From: Brevundimonas vesicularis | Lineage (GTDB): Bacteria; Pseudomonadota; Alphaproteobacteria; Caulobacterales; Caulobacteraceae | DNA: 64,000 nt | Reading direction: 5' to 3' | NCBI RefSeq assembly: GCF_014204545.1 | Contig: NZ_JACHLJ010000001.1 | Span: 186,001 to 250,000, forward strand | Shown here: positions 28,320-38,483 of the stretch, piece by piece | Layout of the letters: the number at the start of each line of letters is the position of its first letter | How positions within the stretch are numbered: the first letter of the stretch is position 1 | Program-made: the position numbers and the translations under genes | Notes under the pieces: generated by a model | The model's database searches: none | What the model was told of the DNA's origin: nothing | The model's input: only the letters and a program-made list of their open reading frames with translations

Positions 28320-29029
28320 AGCTGGCGCGGCATGGCGGGGTGTCGCTGCTCTACGTCATGGCCGCGCCTGCTGAATACGGCCTGCACCTTAAGGCCCGGA
28401 TCGCGCCGTTGATGACCGGCGTCGGTCCGGTGGAGGCCGCCGTGAGCCTGAGCGCCGCCCTGGCGCGGCTGGAGGCGGCGGGCGGGCTGCCAGATCTGAT
28501 CGTATCGCTGGGCTCGTGTGGGTCGCGGGTGCTGGATCATGCGGCGGTCTATCAGGCCGCGTCCGTCGCCTATCGCGATATGGACGCCAGCCCGCTCGGT
28601 TTTTCGAAGGGCGTGACGCCCCTGTTGGACCAGCCCGCCGTCCTGTCTTTGCCTTGCCCGATCCCCGGCGTGCCGACCGCGACGCTGTCTACGGGTGCGA
28701 ACGTCGTGTCCGGCGCCGCCTATGACGGCATCGACGCCGAGATGGTGGACATGGAGACCTGGGCGCTGGTCCGCGCCGCCCAGACCTTCGACGTGCCCCT
28801 GATCGCCCTACGCGGCGTGTCGGACGGGCGCGCCGAGTTGACGGCGTTGGAGGACTGGACCTCGACCCTGCATCATGTGGACGAGAACCTGGCGGCCGCC
28901 TTGGATCGGCTGATCGCCTTGCTGAAGGCCGACGGCCCCGCCGCTCTTGAGCTGCCCGCCCTTGAAATATCGGCCCCGCCCCGCCAAGACCCCGCCCATC
29001 TTCCTGCCCCGGATTCGATCACGCCATGA
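28316..29029 (+). CDS. MTA/SAH nucleosidase-like purine nucleosidase/phosphorylase family
   Basis: 237 residues. [32 protein letters not shown] and R-G-V-S-D-G-R-A-E are the PNP/UDP-family motifs, with Glu20 and the Asp in V-S-D-G matching the catalytic pair of MtnN. It likely cleaves methylthioadenosine or S-adenosylhomocysteine to adenine, although the M-A-A-x-x-E variant differs from the canonical M-x-x-E-x-E. A proline-rich tail of about 30 residues follows the domain. It overlaps rsmB-like and guaA by 4 bases each (ATGA), so the three are coupled. Confidence 0.85.
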   Translation: MKLARHGGVSLLYVMAAPAEYGLHLKARIAPLMTGVGPVEAAVSLSAALARLEAAGGLPDLIVSLGSCGSRVLDHAAVYQAASVAYRDMDASPLGFSKGVTPLLDQPAVLSLPCPIPGVPTATLSTGANVVSGAAYDGIDAEMVDMETWALVRAAQTFDVPLIALRGVSDGRAELTALEDWTSTLHHVDENLAAALDRLIALLKADGPAALELPALEISAPPRQDPAHLPAPDSITP

Positions 29030-30588
29030 CCACGCCGCAAGACCACCAAAAGGTCCTCATCGTCGACTTCGGCAGCCAGGTGACGCAGCTGATCGCGCGG
29101 CGCCTGCGCGAGGCCAGCGTCTATTGCGAGATCCATCCGTTCCAGAAGGCGGAAGCCGCTCTTGCGGCCATGAATCCGGCGGCCATCATCCTGTCGGGCG
29201 GTCCCGAGAGCGTGCATGAAGAGGGCAGTCCCCGCGCGCCGCAGGGCGTCTTCGAGGCGGGCGTGCCAGTTCTGGGCATCTGCTACGGCGAGATGACGAT
29301 GTGCGAGCAGCTGGGCGGCAAGGTCGAGGGCGGCCACACGCGCGAGTTCGGCCGCGCCGAGATCACCGTCCAGAAGGCCTCGCCCCTGCTGGCCGACCTG
29401 GCCCCCGTTGGCGAGAACGAAGAGGTCTGGATGAGCCACGGCGACAAGATCGTCGCCATTCCGCAAGGCTTCGACGTGGTGGCCTCATCCGAGGGTTCGC
29501 CCTATGCGGTGATCGCCGACGAGACCCGCCGCTTCTACGGCGTGCAGTTCCACCCTGAGGTGATGCACACGCCGCGCGGCCATCAGATGCTGAAGAATTT
29601 CACCCACGGGGTCGCGGGATTGAAGGGCGACTGGACTATGGCCGCTTATCGCGACGAGAAGATCGCCCAGATCCGCGAACAGGTCGGCGACGCCAAGGTG
29701 ATCTGCGGCCTGTCCGGCGGCGTCGATAGCTCGGTCGCCGCCGTCCTGATCCATGAGGCCATCGGGGATCAGCTGACCTGCGTCTTCGTCGACACCGGCC
29801 TGTTGAGGAAGGACGAGGCGACCCAGGTCACGAACCTGTTCCGCGAACACTACAACATCCCGCTGGTGCATGTTGATGCGTCGAAGGAATTCCTCGGCGA
29901 ACTGGCCGGGATTTCCGACCCCGAAACCAAGCGCAAGACCATCGGCCGGCTGTTCATCGAAGTGTTCGATCGCGAGTCCGCCAAGATCGAGGGCGCCGAG
30001 TTCCTGGCCCAGGGCACCCTCTATCCCGACGTGATCGAGAGCGTCTCCTCGTCCAGCGGCAAGGCCCACGTGATCAAAAGCCACCACAATGTCGGCGGCC
30101 TGCCCGACTATATGAAGTTGAAGCTGGTCGAGCCTCTGCGCGAGCTGTTCAAGGACGAGGTCCGCGCTCTGGGTCGCGAACTGGGGCTCAGCGACGCCTT
30201 CGTGGGTCGCCACCCGTTCCCCGGACCGGGCCTGGCTATCCGCATCCCCGGCGAGATCACGCCGGACGCCGTCGAGACCCTGCAACAGGCGGACGCCATC
30301 TATCTGGACGAGATCCGCAAGGCCGGCCTCTACGACAAGATCTGGCAGGCCTTCGCCGTTCTGCTGCCCGTCAAGACCGTCGGCGTCATGGGCGACGCCC
30401 GCACCTATGAAAAGGTCCTGGCCCTGCGCGCCGTCTCCTCCACCGACGGCATGACCGCCGACTTCTACCAGTTCCCGTGGGACGTCCTGTCCAAGACCGC
30501 CACCCGCATCATCAACGAGGTCCGCGGCGTCAACCGCGTCGTCTACGACGTGACGTCCAAGCCGCCGGGGACGATCGAGTGGGAGTGA
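29026..30588 (+). CDS. guaA: GMP synthase (glutamine-hydrolysing)
   Basis: 520 residues, the normal length. It converts XMP to GMP. The class I amidotransferase domain has [11 protein letters not shown] near residue 12 and the nucleophile region [12 protein letters not shown] is in G-V-Q-F-H-P-E-V. The ATP-pyrophosphatase P-loop is [10 protein letters not shown]. The C-terminus [13 protein letters not shown] is complete. The last codons carry the 16-bp repeat shared with 50749-50764: the gene's 3' end is the apparent insertion point of a 20-kb island, and its stop and final bases may have been supplied by the island. Confidence 0.97.
   Translation: MTTPQDHQKVLIVDFGSQVTQLIARRLREASVYCEIHPFQKAEAALAAMNPAAIILSGGPESVHEEGSPRAPQGVFEAGVPVLGICYGEMTMCEQLGGKVEGGHTREFGRAEITVQKASPLLADLAPVGENEEVWMSHGDKIVAIPQGFDVVASSEGSPYAVIADETRRFYGVQFHPEVMHTPRGHQMLKNFTHGVAGLKGDWTMAAYRDEKIAQIREQVGDAKVICGLSGGVDSSVAAVLIHEAIGDQLTCVFVDTGLLRKDEATQVTNLFREHYNIPLVHVDASKEFLGELAGISDPETKRKTIGRLFIEVFDRESAKIEGAEFLAQGTLYPDVIESVSSSSGKAHVIKSHHNVGGLPDYMKLKLVEPLRELFKDEVRALGRELGLSDAFVGRHPFPGPGLAIRIPGEITPDAVETLQQADAIYLDEIRKAGLYDKIWQAFAVLLPVKTVGVMGDARTYEKVLALRAVSSTDGMTADFYQFPWDVLSKTATRIINEVRGVNRVVYDVTSKPPGTIEWE
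30569..30584 (+). repeat. attL-like 16-bp direct repeat, guaA end
   Basis: GGACGATCGAGTGGGA, covering codons for G-T-I-E-W and the start of the last Glu codon. It matches 50749-50764 exactly, in the same orientation. Confidence 0.8.
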
Positions 30589-30609
30589 AGGGGAGGGCAT
30601 GCGGGTGCG

Positions 30610-30628
30610 GCCTCTGACGAGAGGCTTC
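30610..30628 (+). terminator. weak hairpin after guaA
   Basis: GCCTCT-gacg-AGAGGC followed by TTCGTT, 22 bases past the guaA stop. The stem is only 6 bp, so this is a tentative terminator. The rest of 30629-30825 shows no gene; it is less GC-rich and ends in 2.6 tandem copies of AGGTCAAA (30815-30835). Confidence 0.3.
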
Positions 30629-30825
30629 GTTGGTGAGAGGCGATACTAACTTTAGGGTTGGGGCATGGCGATCCCGTAGCCGTAGGGTGGTAGAGCGTGG
30701 CAGGGAGGCATAAGCTCTGGTTCGTTCTCAAGGTCCGAATGACTCGCTGTTGACCTTCCGAAAGTCTGCCCTTGGCTTGGTGCTTGAACTTAGTCGATGG
30801 GCGGTGGGATAGTCAGGTCAAAAGG

Positions 30826-31260
30826 TCAAAAGGTCCCGAGCGCCGCAAGGGCGATGGCGGCGTCCTGGTCAGTGTCTCCGCCGCTGACCCCGATGGCGCC
30901 GACGACATGTCCTGAGACGCGGATTGGGAGCCCGCCGGGCAGAATGACGTATTTTCCGGCGCAAGCGGTCCCGATGCCGAATAGGTTGGCCCCCGGCTGG
31001 ATAAGGGAGACGAAGGCGGCGGACGGAGCGTGGAACGACCTGGCGGTCTGCGCCTTGCCGAGGGCGAGATCGAAGGCGCCGGGCCAGGCGCCGTCCATGC
31101 GCGCCATGGCGACCTGTTCGCCGCCCCGATCAAGCACAACGACGGTGGCGCGGACGCCGATCTCGGTCGCCTGCATTTCCGCGGCGATCACGGCCGCCTT
31201 CGCTGCGGCCAGTGTGATCTCTGGGGCGCAGGCGTTTGTGTCTGATGAAGTTGAGCGCAT
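30826..31260 (-). CDS. GlcG/HbpS family protein (DUF336)
   Basis: 144 residues. L-A-A-A-K-A-A-V-I-A-A-E near the start, V-V-L-D-R-G-G-E-Q-V-A-M-A-R-M-D-G-A, and I-G-V-S-G-G-D-T-D-Q-D are the GlcG/HbpS signature. The family includes haem-binding HbpS and proteins of glycolate or propanediol loci; most members have no known activity. There is no signal peptide. It is the last gene of a leftward group in the island, and its 3' end overlaps a small tandem repeat. Confidence 0.85.
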   Translation of the reverse strand: MRSTSSDTNACAPEITLAAAKAAVIAAEMQATEIGVRATVVVLDRGGEQVAMARMDGAWPGAFDLALGKAQTARSFHAPSAAFVSLIQPGANLFGIGTACAGKYVILPGGLPIRVSGHVVGAIGVSGGDTDQDAAIALAALGTF

Positions 31261-31278
31261 CGCGACAGCTCTTCCTGC

Positions 31279-31998
31279 CTACCTCAATGTGATGTTGGAC
31301 AGGTCTATCGAGACGACCAAGGGTTCCCGTAGGGATGTTCCGTCGGGGTGGCGCGGATAGATACGGCGTCTTGTCGGGAAACGAAGACCGGACACGGTCG
31401 TGTAGTCCGAGATGTAGTGCGCGCCCGGCGTGTCGCCGGCGATCTCGACGTCGTAGTCGTGGCGTTTGAGCAGGCCGTTCACGTCCGCATAGAGGGTCTG
31501 AACGGTGCTGTGGGTCGCGATCTCTTTCGGGAAGACGACCCTCAGGCGGCTCCAGGTTTCGCCATTCTCGCTCCAGTCCGACAAGGGTTCACTCTCGACG
31601 CCGTGGTAGGCAAGCAGGAACGGTGTGTTCAGATAGGTCCACATCGCGATCCCCGCGAAGTAGGCGAGCTGCGGTTCGGTCCAGGGCGTCTCTAGGGCGT
31701 GGCCGGCGAAGGAGGCGCGAGGATCGTCGAGGGACTCAACCACTGCACCCGAACGGTCCTTGATCTCGACGCTGCCCGGCCTGAAATGCGTGACTTTGCC
31801 GTCGGGGCCGAACGGATGATGGGACGCCCATTCCTCCTGGAGCCCCACCGTCACATCGGTTTCGTCCAGCTTGCCGCCCTGGCCCTTGAGCGCCCAGAGC
31901 GCGCCGCCCTGCTTCAGATGCGCGGTAAGACTGGAGAACCTCCTCCAAATCTCAAGACCGCCGTGGGCGTCGATAATTTTCTGTGCGAGCGGGTTCAT
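31279..31998 (-). CDS. hypothetical protein
   Basis: 239 residues without signal peptide or membrane span. It starts M-N-P-L-A-Q-K-I-I-D-A-H-G-G-L-E-I-W and alternates charged and aromatic residues in a beta-rich pattern (for example G-S-V-E-I-K-D-R-S-G-A-V-V-E and G-L-R-F-P-T-R-R-R-I-Y). The A-H-G-G-x-x-x-W start and beta-sheet pattern recall LolA-like carrier folds, but I do not recognise the family with confidence. It lies 18 bases upstream of the GlcG-like gene and 33 bases downstream of an alpha/beta hydrolase gene, so it is probably in the same operon. Confidence 0.6.
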   Translation of the reverse strand: MNPLAQKIIDAHGGLEIWRRFSSLTAHLKQGGALWALKGQGGKLDETDVTVGLQEEWASHHPFGPDGKVTHFRPGSVEIKDRSGAVVESLDDPRASFAGHALETPWTEPQLAYFAGIAMWTYLNTPFLLAYHGVESEPLSDWSENGETWSRLRVVFPKEIATHSTVQTLYADVNGLLKRHDYDVEIAGDTPGAHYISDYTTVSGLRFPTRRRIYPRHPDGTSLREPLVVSIDLSNITLR

Positions 31999-32031
31999 CG
32001 GCGTTTCTCTTGGAAAATGAGGCGTCGGCGC

Positions 32032-32859
32032 TCAGGCGCCGAGGAAGGTCTGGGCGTGAGCGACGAAGACATCGGCGTACTGGAAAAGAGCGCCGTGCCC
32101 AGAGTCGGGATAGAGAATGAGCGTGGCGTTGCTCATGTGTTTGAACATTTCGTAGGCGTTGATCGACGGGAACATCGTGTCGTCGCTGCCGTGCACGATA
32201 AGGGTATGCTGCTGGATGGACTTCAACATCTCGCCCCCGTCGTGCTTGGCGCACCAGGCGATGATGGCGGCGGCTTGCGGATTGCTCACGGCGTCGCCGC
32301 TTGCGGGGTCGCGATCGATCGTGCGCCTCGCCGCACGATCGATGAAGGCGGATCCGGCCGCCTGGCTCGCTTCGCTCGACGTGAAGAAGAGGGGGAGGCG
32401 GACGTCGCGAGCCTGCTTGGCGAAGGCGTCCTGGACCACCTGCAACAGATGTTCTTCTCCACCCCTCGGGGCTGACCCGGCGACGATCAGCTTGCGCACC
32501 GTGACAATCGCACGCGTCGCAAGGACCTGGGCGATGAAGCCGCCGAGGGAGAAGCCGAGGAGATCGACTTCGGTAAGGCCCAGCGCCGCCATGAAGGTCT
32601 CGGCGTCCACGGACATCTGCTCGACCGTGTCGGGCGTCGTTCCGGTGGACGTGCCCACGCCCGCGTTGTTGAAGAGGATGACGGGCCGGTCCTCGGCCAG
32701 GGCGTTTACGACCCGCGGATCCCAGGCGTCCATAGTGCCGGTGAAATGCTGGAGAAAGACGAGCGGTACGCCCGTGTCTGGTCCCAGCTTGCGATACGCG
32801 AAGCGGGTGCCGCCGGTCTCAACGAACTGAGTGGCTGCGGTTTCGAAGGGCGTGGTCAT
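32032..32859 (-). CDS. alpha/beta hydrolase
   Basis: 275 residues with a full catalytic triad in view: nucleophile Ser104 in G-F-S-L-G-G, an acid likely in V-H-G-S-D-D, and His255 in Y-P-D-S-G-H-G. The oxyanion region reads V-F-L-Q-H-F-T-G-T rather than the usual H-G. The protein is clearly paralogous to the island's other hydrolase at 40332-41144 (shared W-D-P, G-x-G-x-S-x-G-x-T-P-D-x-x and Y-P-D-S-G-H). It has no signal peptide. Substrate is unknown; lactone or ester hydrolysis is typical. Confidence 0.87.
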   Translation of the reverse strand: MTTPFETAATQFVETGGTRFAYRKLGPDTGVPLVFLQHFTGTMDAWDPRVVNALAEDRPVILFNNAGVGTSTGTTPDTVEQMSVDAETFMAALGLTEVDLLGFSLGGFIAQVLATRAIVTVRKLIVAGSAPRGGEEHLLQVVQDAFAKQARDVRLPLFFTSSEASQAAGSAFIDRAARRTIDRDPASGDAVSNPQAAAIIAWCAKHDGGEMLKSIQQHTLIVHGSDDTMFPSINAYEMFKHMSNATLILYPDSGHGALFQYADVFVAHAQTFLGA

Positions 32860-32907
32860 GTTCGACTTCTTTCGAGGACAAGGGAACGACAGGACGTACC
32901 GGTCGAC

Positions 32908-33921
32908 CTACGGCTGTGCCGATTCTGAGGGTCTTGCCTCGGGCGGGCGTGGGAGGATCCTGCCCTGAAGCAGGAGTCCCAGGGTCCCGAGGCCAATCGA
33001 CAGGACGAGGACGTTGGTCGCCGCGAACACCGTCAGCCCCAGCACCGTCTGGAATACAGATCCATCGTGGGCCAGTTGGATCGAGGCCCCCGCAAGCGCC
33101 GTCGCTCCAAAGGTGAAGGCCCAGTAGCTGACGTTGAAGGGCTGCTGCCGGATCCAGCCATTCATCCGGATCAGGAGAAGCGCCTGCAGCAGGGCGTAGC
33201 CGACCAGGGCGTAGGCGAAGACGTCGGGCGCGCCCGGATTGAGCGCCAGGTAGGCGCTGGCGCCGACGGCCGGCGGCGCAAGCTGGATGCCGAGCGTCGG
33301 ACGCAAGGCGGGTGGAAGGGACTCCGACGTATAGAGCCTGTTCAGCAGGACGGACTCGATCGCGAGCCACGAGAACAACGCCGCTCCGAATGCGAGGTGG
33401 CCAAGGTCAGGCCAGTGGAAGGCCGCGGCGGTCGCGCCGACCGTGAACCCGCCGGCCACGGCCGGAAGGTACAGCACCGGCGTTGTCTCTGTCTGCGAGC
33501 GCTCGCCGCGCCACAGAAGGCCCGTGCGCCACACGGCGAAGCCGAGGGTGAAAAGCGCGCCCGCGACAAACAGCAGGGTCGCCAGGCCATGGGCGTCGGC
33601 GTCGGCGCCTTGCGCGATCAGGAGTGTGGCGACCCCGGCCAGGCCGATGAAGCAGCATTGCACCGGATGTCCGGCCTCAGCCCTGGCGACGTCCGGCGCT
33701 GTCAGCCATTTCAGGGCGTAGAGCACGGTGATCAGCGCCCAGGCGATCGTGGCGATCCCGAACAGGCTTTCGGCGATGACAGAGGGCGCTCCCCAAACCC
33801 GGTGAGCTGCGCGCCATGCGTTGGCCAGACCGGCCAGGCCGAGCACAACGCCGAACATCGAAGCAGGAATGAGGGGTATGGAGGCGATATGGGGACGCCG
33901 GGAACTCGACGCTTCACGCAT
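32908..33921 (-). CDS. TehA/SLAC1-like (TDT family) membrane transporter
   Basis: 337 residues from the ATG at 33921, which overlaps the upstream stop by 8 bases (an ATG 15 codons further out is less likely). Ten hydrophobic segments. The start I-P-L-I-P-A-S-M-F-G-V-V-L-G-L-A-G-L-A-N matches the TehA/SLAC1 family pore helix, and F-N-V-S-Y-W-A-F-T-F-G is its late signature. Members are anion channels or dicarboxylate/tellurite-related exporters. It is co-transcribed with the gene before it. Confidence 0.85.
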   Translation of the reverse strand: MREASSSRRPHIASIPLIPASMFGVVLGLAGLANAWRAAHRVWGAPSVIAESLFGIATIAWALITVLYALKWLTAPDVARAEAGHPVQCCFIGLAGVATLLIAQGADADAHGLATLLFVAGALFTLGFAVWRTGLLWRGERSQTETTPVLYLPAVAGGFTVGATAAAFHWPDLGHLAFGAALFSWLAIESVLLNRLYTSESLPPALRPTLGIQLAPPAVGASAYLALNPGAPDVFAYALVGYALLQALLLIRMNGWIRQQPFNVSYWAFTFGATALAGASIQLAHDGSVFQTVLGLTVFAATNVLVLSIGLGTLGLLLQGRILPRPPEARPSESAQP

Positions 33922-34810
33922 GGCGGAGAACCTTTGGCGCGGTGGTTCCGGCCAACCAGAGCGCAAGGTTGACCACGTAGCGGTGCGTATCCTTCAGGGC
34001 GTCCGGATCGGTAGCCATGGTGTCGCCAGGAGGTTCGTCGACGAAACCGGGACAGCCGCTGAGCGGGTCCCAATTGTAATCCACAAAGTGATGGAAGGTG
34101 CTCTGGGCGACCGCCCGTCCAGCGCCGTCGTTTCCCTCCAGCGCCACAGCGATGTTGAAGCGGGCATCGGTGGCCTGGCTGACGCCCTGGGCGACGACCT
34201 GGCCGTCTGCTCCGCGTGGCAGGCTCACGGCGCCCTCATGAGGATGGGCGGGCAAACGTGTCAGCGGGCGCTCACCGCCCCAGGCCAGCAGGGGGTGGAT
34301 CGGCGCCGTCGCCTCGATCACCTGAAAGTCGCCGTTGGGACCCGAGTGGTAGTTGGGCCAACTGATATGGGTCGTGAAGGGATCGTCTCGTTGACGCCGG
34401 TCTTCCAGTTCTTCCGGGTTTAGCGAGTGGAAATTGTGCGCAGCGCCGACGCCGCTTATGGCTCCGACCGACGCGCCCAGATCCATGTGATCGCGCGTGA
34501 CCAGCAGCCCTCCGCCCCGCGCGCGAAAGCGGTCGATGCCGGCCAGGTCTTCGGGCTTGAGACCGCCGCCGGCGTCTACGCCGAACAACCACAACTGGTC
34601 GAACGGCTGGTCGTCCAGCGTTGACAGGATCGGGTCCGCGACGTCCATCGTCGAGCGGTCTCGGGCGGTGACGTGAAAGGCTGGCTCATCGTCAGACGTC
34701 ACCTGCGACCGGAGCAAGTCGGCCAGAAGGCCGAAACGTCCAATCGACCAGTCATCCGGGGATGCCGTGATGGTGGTCTGCAACAGAATGCGAACTTGGT
34801 GCGCCGCCAT
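33914..34810 (-). CDS. hypothetical protein, ThuA/class I amidotransferase-like fold
   Basis: 298 residues. V-R-I-L-L-Q-T-T-I, F-D-Q-L-W-L-F-G-V-D, I-D-R-F-R-A-R-G-G-G-L-L-V-T-R-D-H and F-H-H-F-V-D-Y-N-W follow the order of the ThuA-like glutamine-amidotransferase fold (strand, strand with acidic loop, helix G-G-G strand, late H-H), but no nucleophilic cysteine lies at the amidotransferase position, so it is not a glutaminase. Role unknown. Its stop overlaps the TehA-like start, suggesting joint translation. Confidence 0.6.
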   Translation of the reverse strand: MAAHQVRILLQTTITASPDDWSIGRFGLLADLLRSQVTSDDEPAFHVTARDRSTMDVADPILSTLDDQPFDQLWLFGVDAGGGLKPEDLAGIDRFRARGGGLLVTRDHMDLGASVGAISGVGAAHNFHSLNPEELEDRRQRDDPFTTHISWPNYHSGPNGDFQVIEATAPIHPLLAWGGERPLTRLPAHPHEGAVSLPRGADGQVVAQGVSQATDARFNIAVALEGNDGAGRAVAQSTFHHFVDYNWDPLSGCPGFVDEPPGDTMATDPDALKDTHRYVVNLALWLAGTTAPKVLRHA

Positions 34811-34918
34811 GGCTCCAGGCTTTCCAACAGAGGGATCAGGCCAAGGCGCAGCCGCGCTCAGCGGCCGATGACATATCGCCCGCCCGCTAGGCGCCGCTAT
34901 TCAACGCAGGGACGGGGC

Positions 34919-34940
34919 GACCATACTCTGGGATGGGGTG
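34919..34940 (+). promoter_or_regulatory. CATAC-N4-GGATG dyad upstream of the receiver gene
   Basis: CATAC-TCTG-GGATG at 34922-34935, preceded by GAC and followed by GGGTGTCGG. One base off the perfect dyad at 42424-42437. It lies in a 236-base gap (34811-35046) with no other recognisable feature and about 110 bases before the receiver-only regulator's start. Confidence 0.45.
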
Positions 34941-35046
34941 TCGGTGACCGGACGGGGCGCGCATACCTCGGTAGGGGGTTTTGTCGGGAGACGAGTTTGC
35001 TAGAGCTTGCAGGCGCTGGCGAACCTGCGCAGGCAGAGGATCCCCA

Positions 35047-35412
35047 GTGCCGAGTACCCCGCTCATTTCCGTCATCGACGACGAGGCGGACATCCGCCAA
35101 GCCCTCTACGAAATGTTCTTCGGCGCCGGCTACGCGGTGAACTGTTTTGAAAGCGCCGAGCAGTTCCTTGGCGCGGGGGCGCCAAACCCGTCATCCCTGA
35201 TCATCAGCGATCTGCAGATGGGAGGCATCAGCGGGCTTGAACTCATCAGGACGTTGAGGGGGAGGGGCGACGCCACGCCCGTGATCCTGCTAACCGCATT
35301 CGCCACGCCCGCCATACGCACCTTCGCGGCGCGATCAGGCGTGTCGCGGATTTTTGAAAAGCCCTTCAAGACCAGTGAGTTGCTGGAGATCGTTTTGGAG
35401 ATCGTAGGCTGA
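35047..35412 (+). CDS. single-domain response regulator (receiver only)
   Basis: 121 residues from a GTG at 35047 with AGAGG upstream; longer frames upstream look non-coding. It is one FixJ-like receiver: I-S-V-I-D-D-E-A-D-I, phospho-acceptor Asp55 in I-I-S-D-L-Q-M, T in L-L-T-A-F-A, and K in E-K-P-F-K. No output domain follows. It lies 71 bases before the PAS kinase gene, its probable partner, and would act as a phosphate sink or relay to another protein. Confidence 0.9.
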   Translation: MPSTPLISVIDDEADIRQALYEMFFGAGYAVNCFESAEQFLGAGAPNPSSLIISDLQMGGISGLELIRTLRGRGDATPVILLTAFATPAIRTFAARSGVSRIFEKPFKTSELLEIVLEIVG

Positions 35413-35483
35413 CCGTTCCCGAGTAAGGTTGCACCCGGGCGGATTGGAGGTGCAGTTTTAGTCCCTGGAGGCCTGTTCCAACA

Positions 35484-37442
35484 ATGACGCTCTCGGAGAC
35501 ACTTCACCGCTTTGGCCAGCTACTCGCGGGAGTGTTGGCCGCCGCCCTGCTCTGGATCGATCTTCAGGTCGGATTCGATGTCTCGATATCGGTCCTCTAT
35601 GGCTTGGTCGTCGTCATCGCCTCGGTCGGCCGCAGGGAAGGCACCATCCGCCTTTGGGCAGCAGTCTGCTGCGGCCTGGCGATATCTTCCTTCCTGCACG
35701 TCCACTGGTCCGATCCGACCCTCCAGAGCACCTTGCGCCTCATCATCGCTCTCGTGGTGATCCTGATCACGAGCGCGCTGATGACCAGCCGGTTGAGACT
35801 GCAGCGAGCCCGCCAGGAGCTTGAAAGTAGTCGTCAGGAGCTCAGAAACTTCGCAGATTCGGTTCCGCACATCCTCTGGGCCGCCGGTCCAGACGGTCGG
35901 CTGGACTTCCTGAACCAGCGTTTCGAGGACTTGACCGGGCTTGATCCCAAGGAGGCTCTGCGCAACGGAACCTGGACTGCGCCACTGCACCCGGAAGACC
36001 GGGAGCCCTACGTCCGATCATGGCTTGAGGCGCCCCGTGACGGCTCCGAAGTCCGGTCCCATTTCCGCGCGCGGCACCGTGATGGATCCTACCGCTGGAT
36101 GCACTCGGTGGGGCGGTCGGTTGTATCTCCAGAGACCGGGCGGGTCTTGCGATGGTATGGCGGTCTCACCGACGTGGACGCCGAGTTCAAGGCCCAGGAA
36201 ATGGTGCGGGAGCTCAACCAGACGCTGGAACAGCGGGTCGAGGAGCGAACGCGTGAGATGCTCGGCGCCCGCTGGCGCTATCGCTCATTGTTCCATGACG
36301 AAAACATCGGAGTGCTGGAGTTGGACATCGCTCAGGCACGGGCGAAGGTCGAAGCGTTGCGCGCCGAGGGGTTCACGGATCCTTCAATCCTCGCCAAGAC
36401 GCGACCCGCCTTGTTTGAGGAGGTCCTCGGTGAAATTCGTCTCGTCGAAATCAATGAGACCTGTTCCCGTATCTTCGGATACAGCGACGGCGGACAAGAG
36501 CTGTTGGAGCGAAGGCCGCAGGAAAATCGCCTCGGCGGTCGGCCTGTTCTCCTGAAGCATATCGAGGCGCTGTTCGCGGGCGAAGGCGGATTCAGCGGCT
36601 CTGTGGTAATGCGGCGCGCGGACGGATCCCGCCTGGTCGCGGCCTATACCGCCAAGCTGTCCGAAGAGGGAGTGTCCTTCGTCACGGTGGTTGACATCAG
36701 CGAGCGGGAAAAGACCCACGAACTGCTGCTGGCCGCTCAGAACGAGATGTCCAGGGCGAACCGCGTCGCGACGATCGGCGCCCTGTCGGTCTCAATCGCC
36801 CATGAGCTGAATCAGCCAATCACGTCGCTATCGGTGGACATCGACACCGCCTTGCGCACGCTGGATAAGCCGAGTCAGGACCCAGCCCTGCTGGGCCGCC
36901 TTCTGACCCGGTTGAAGCGCAACGCCGAGCGGCTCGCGGGCATCGTTCAACGTACGCGCAATCAGGCGTCGAACCAGCAGGCGGGGCTGGAGGAAGTCGA
37001 GCTGGACGCGATGGCTCGCGAAACAGCGGCGTTGCTGGAACGCGACGTCGAACGCCGGCACGCTGTCCTCCATCTGCGGATCGAGCCGGACCTGCCTCGC
37101 GTGGAGGCCGAGCCGGTGGCGGTTCAACAGGTTCTCGTCAATCTGATCGTCAACGCTCTGGAAGCCACTGAAAGCCTGCCCATCAAACAGCGCGTCGTGA
37201 CCGTCTCCATCGCCCGCAAAGGGCCTCAGGCGGTCATGGTGAAGGTGACGGATGCGGGTAACGGGATCGATCCGGACATCCTGGAGAAGATCTTCGATCC
37301 GTTTTTCACCACCAAGGGTGAGGGGGTGGGGATGGGGCTGCAGATCTGCCGGTCGGCGATCGAGTCGATGGGCGGCGACATACGCGCGGGCGACGCCCCG
37401 GAAGGCGGCGCCCTGTTCGAGTTCACCCTGATGACGGTCTGA
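35484..37442 (+). CDS. membrane-bound PAS-domain sensor histidine kinase
   Basis: 652 residues. Three membrane segments occupy about 10-100, then a coiled coil, a PAS-3-type domain about 115-245 ([18 protein letters not shown]), another coiled coil ([11 protein letters not shown]), a second PAS-like region about 265-410, and a kinase core. H-box I-A-H-E-L-N-Q-P-I has His440; the HATPase has N-L-I-V-N-A-L-E-A and D-A-G-N-G-I-D, then G-V-G-M-G-L-Q-I-C. The core is of the NtrB/FixL/DctB type, which pairs with FixJ or NtrC regulators. The receiver-only gene is just upstream; a FixJ-type regulator with a DNA-binding domain lies at 42510. Confidence 0.92.
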   Translation: MTLSETLHRFGQLLAGVLAAALLWIDLQVGFDVSISVLYGLVVVIASVGRREGTIRLWAAVCCGLAISSFLHVHWSDPTLQSTLRLIIALVVILITSALMTSRLRLQRARQELESSRQELRNFADSVPHILWAAGPDGRLDFLNQRFEDLTGLDPKEALRNGTWTAPLHPEDREPYVRSWLEAPRDGSEVRSHFRARHRDGSYRWMHSVGRSVVSPETGRVLRWYGGLTDVDAEFKAQEMVRELNQTLEQRVEERTREMLGARWRYRSLFHDENIGVLELDIAQARAKVEALRAEGFTDPSILAKTRPALFEEVLGEIRLVEINETCSRIFGYSDGGQELLERRPQENRLGGRPVLLKHIEALFAGEGGFSGSVVMRRADGSRLVAAYTAKLSEEGVSFVTVVDISEREKTHELLLAAQNEMSRANRVATIGALSVSIAHELNQPITSLSVDIDTALRTLDKPSQDPALLGRLLTRLKRNAERLAGIVQRTRNQASNQQAGLEEVELDAMARETAALLERDVERRHAVLHLRIEPDLPRVEAEPVAVQQVLVNLIVNALEATESLPIKQRVVTVSIARKGPQAVMVKVTDAGNGIDPDILEKIFDPFFTTKGEGVGMGLQICRSAIESMGGDIRAGDAPEGGALFEFTLMTV

Positions 37443-37467
37443 CAGCCCCTACGAAAGCTGTCGGCGG

Positions 37468-37491
37468 ACATACTTCCGTACAGATGTGCCG
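37468..37491 (+). promoter_or_regulatory. degenerate CATAC dyad upstream of the aldo/keto reductase gene
   Basis: CATAC-TTCC-GTACA at 37469-37482, two mismatches from the perfect island dyad at 42424-42437, about 120 bases before the aldo/keto reductase start and just past the kinase stop. Confidence 0.3.
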
Positions 37492-37602
37492 TCCCGGACG
37501 GCGTGGGAGGGTCGAGCGTCACGCGCCGCGGCGTCACGCCCTTGGCTAAGGCGCGACCGCGCTTCAGGTGCTTCGCCAATTTTATCCGCGGGATTTCCGA
37601 TC

Positions 37603-38475
37603 ATGACCGGCACTGAGGCCCTCTCCGATGTTCCGACGACCTTCACGATCGGGGGCGACCTTCCCGTCAGGCGACTGGGCTTCGGCTCAATGCGGATCGC
37701 CGGTCGCGGCGTCTGGGGCGAACCGACTGACCGGGAAGGCGTGCTTCGAACCCTGAAGCGGGCGGTCGAGCTTGGGGTCAACTTCATCGACACCGCCGAC
37801 TCCTACGGCCCGTTCGTCTCCGAACAGCTTATCCGGGAGGCTCTGCATCCCTATCCGGGGGTTGTGGTCGCCACCAAGGCCGGCCTGACGCGGCCCGGGC
37901 CGGATCAGTGGGCCCCGCGCGGGGATCCCGACTATCTGATCGCCGAAGCCAGAGGCAGCCGCGAGCGGCTGGGCGTCGAGCGTATCGACCTGTGGCAGTT
38001 GCATCGGATCGATCCGACGGTTCCGCGGCTTGAGCAGTTCCAGGCGATCCGGGCCCTTTTGGACGCCGGGGTCATTCGCCATGCCGGGTTAAGCGAGGTC
38101 TCCGTCGAGGAGATTGAGGCGGCCCGGGAGATATTCCCTGTCTCGACTGTCCAAAACCGCTACAACCTGGCGGATCGCTCCAGCGAGGCGGTGCTCGACT
38201 ACTGCACCGCCAACGGCATCGGCTTCATTCCGTGGTACCCGTTGGCGGCTGGGCGCCTGACGGCCAAGGACTCGGTTCTCAGCCGGATAGCAGCCGGCCT
38301 GGGCGCCAATCCGGGGCAGATCGCCCTGGCCTGGCTGCTGCGCCGCAGCCCCGTCGTTCTGCCCATTCCGGGCACGTCGCAGGTCGCGCATCTGGAGGAG
38401 AACGTCAGGGCGGCTTCAATCACGCTGAGCGCCGAGGATTTCGCGGTGCTCGACCGCGCCGGACGAGACGAGTGA
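37603..38475 (+). CDS. aldo/keto reductase
   Basis: 290 residues from the ATG at 37603. The catalytic tetrad is visible: Asp63 and Tyr68 in I-D-T-A-D-S-Y-G, Lys92 in A-T-K-A-G, and His134 in W-Q-L-H-R-I-D. The late NADPH motif is I-P-G-T-S-Q. The sequence is of the YdbC/bacterial AKR type that reduces aldehydes or ketones with NADPH. It stands between the kinase and a convergent GlxA-type regulator. Confidence 0.92.
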   Translation: MTGTEALSDVPTTFTIGGDLPVRRLGFGSMRIAGRGVWGEPTDREGVLRTLKRAVELGVNFIDTADSYGPFVSEQLIREALHPYPGVVVATKAGLTRPGPDQWAPRGDPDYLIAEARGSRERLGVERIDLWQLHRIDPTVPRLEQFQAIRALLDAGVIRHAGLSEVSVEEIEAAREIFPVSTVQNRYNLADRSSEAVLDYCTANGIGFIPWYPLAAGRLTAKDSVLSRIAAGLGANPGQIALAWLLRRSPVVLPIPGTSQVAHLEENVRAASITLSAEDFAVLDRAGRDE

Positions 38476-38483
38476 TGTGGGCC

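Noticed and set aside
33914..34810. Calling this gene a glutamine amidotransferase
   Set aside because: There is no nucleophile cysteine at the expected elbow; only the general fold pattern fits, so it is left as hypothetical.
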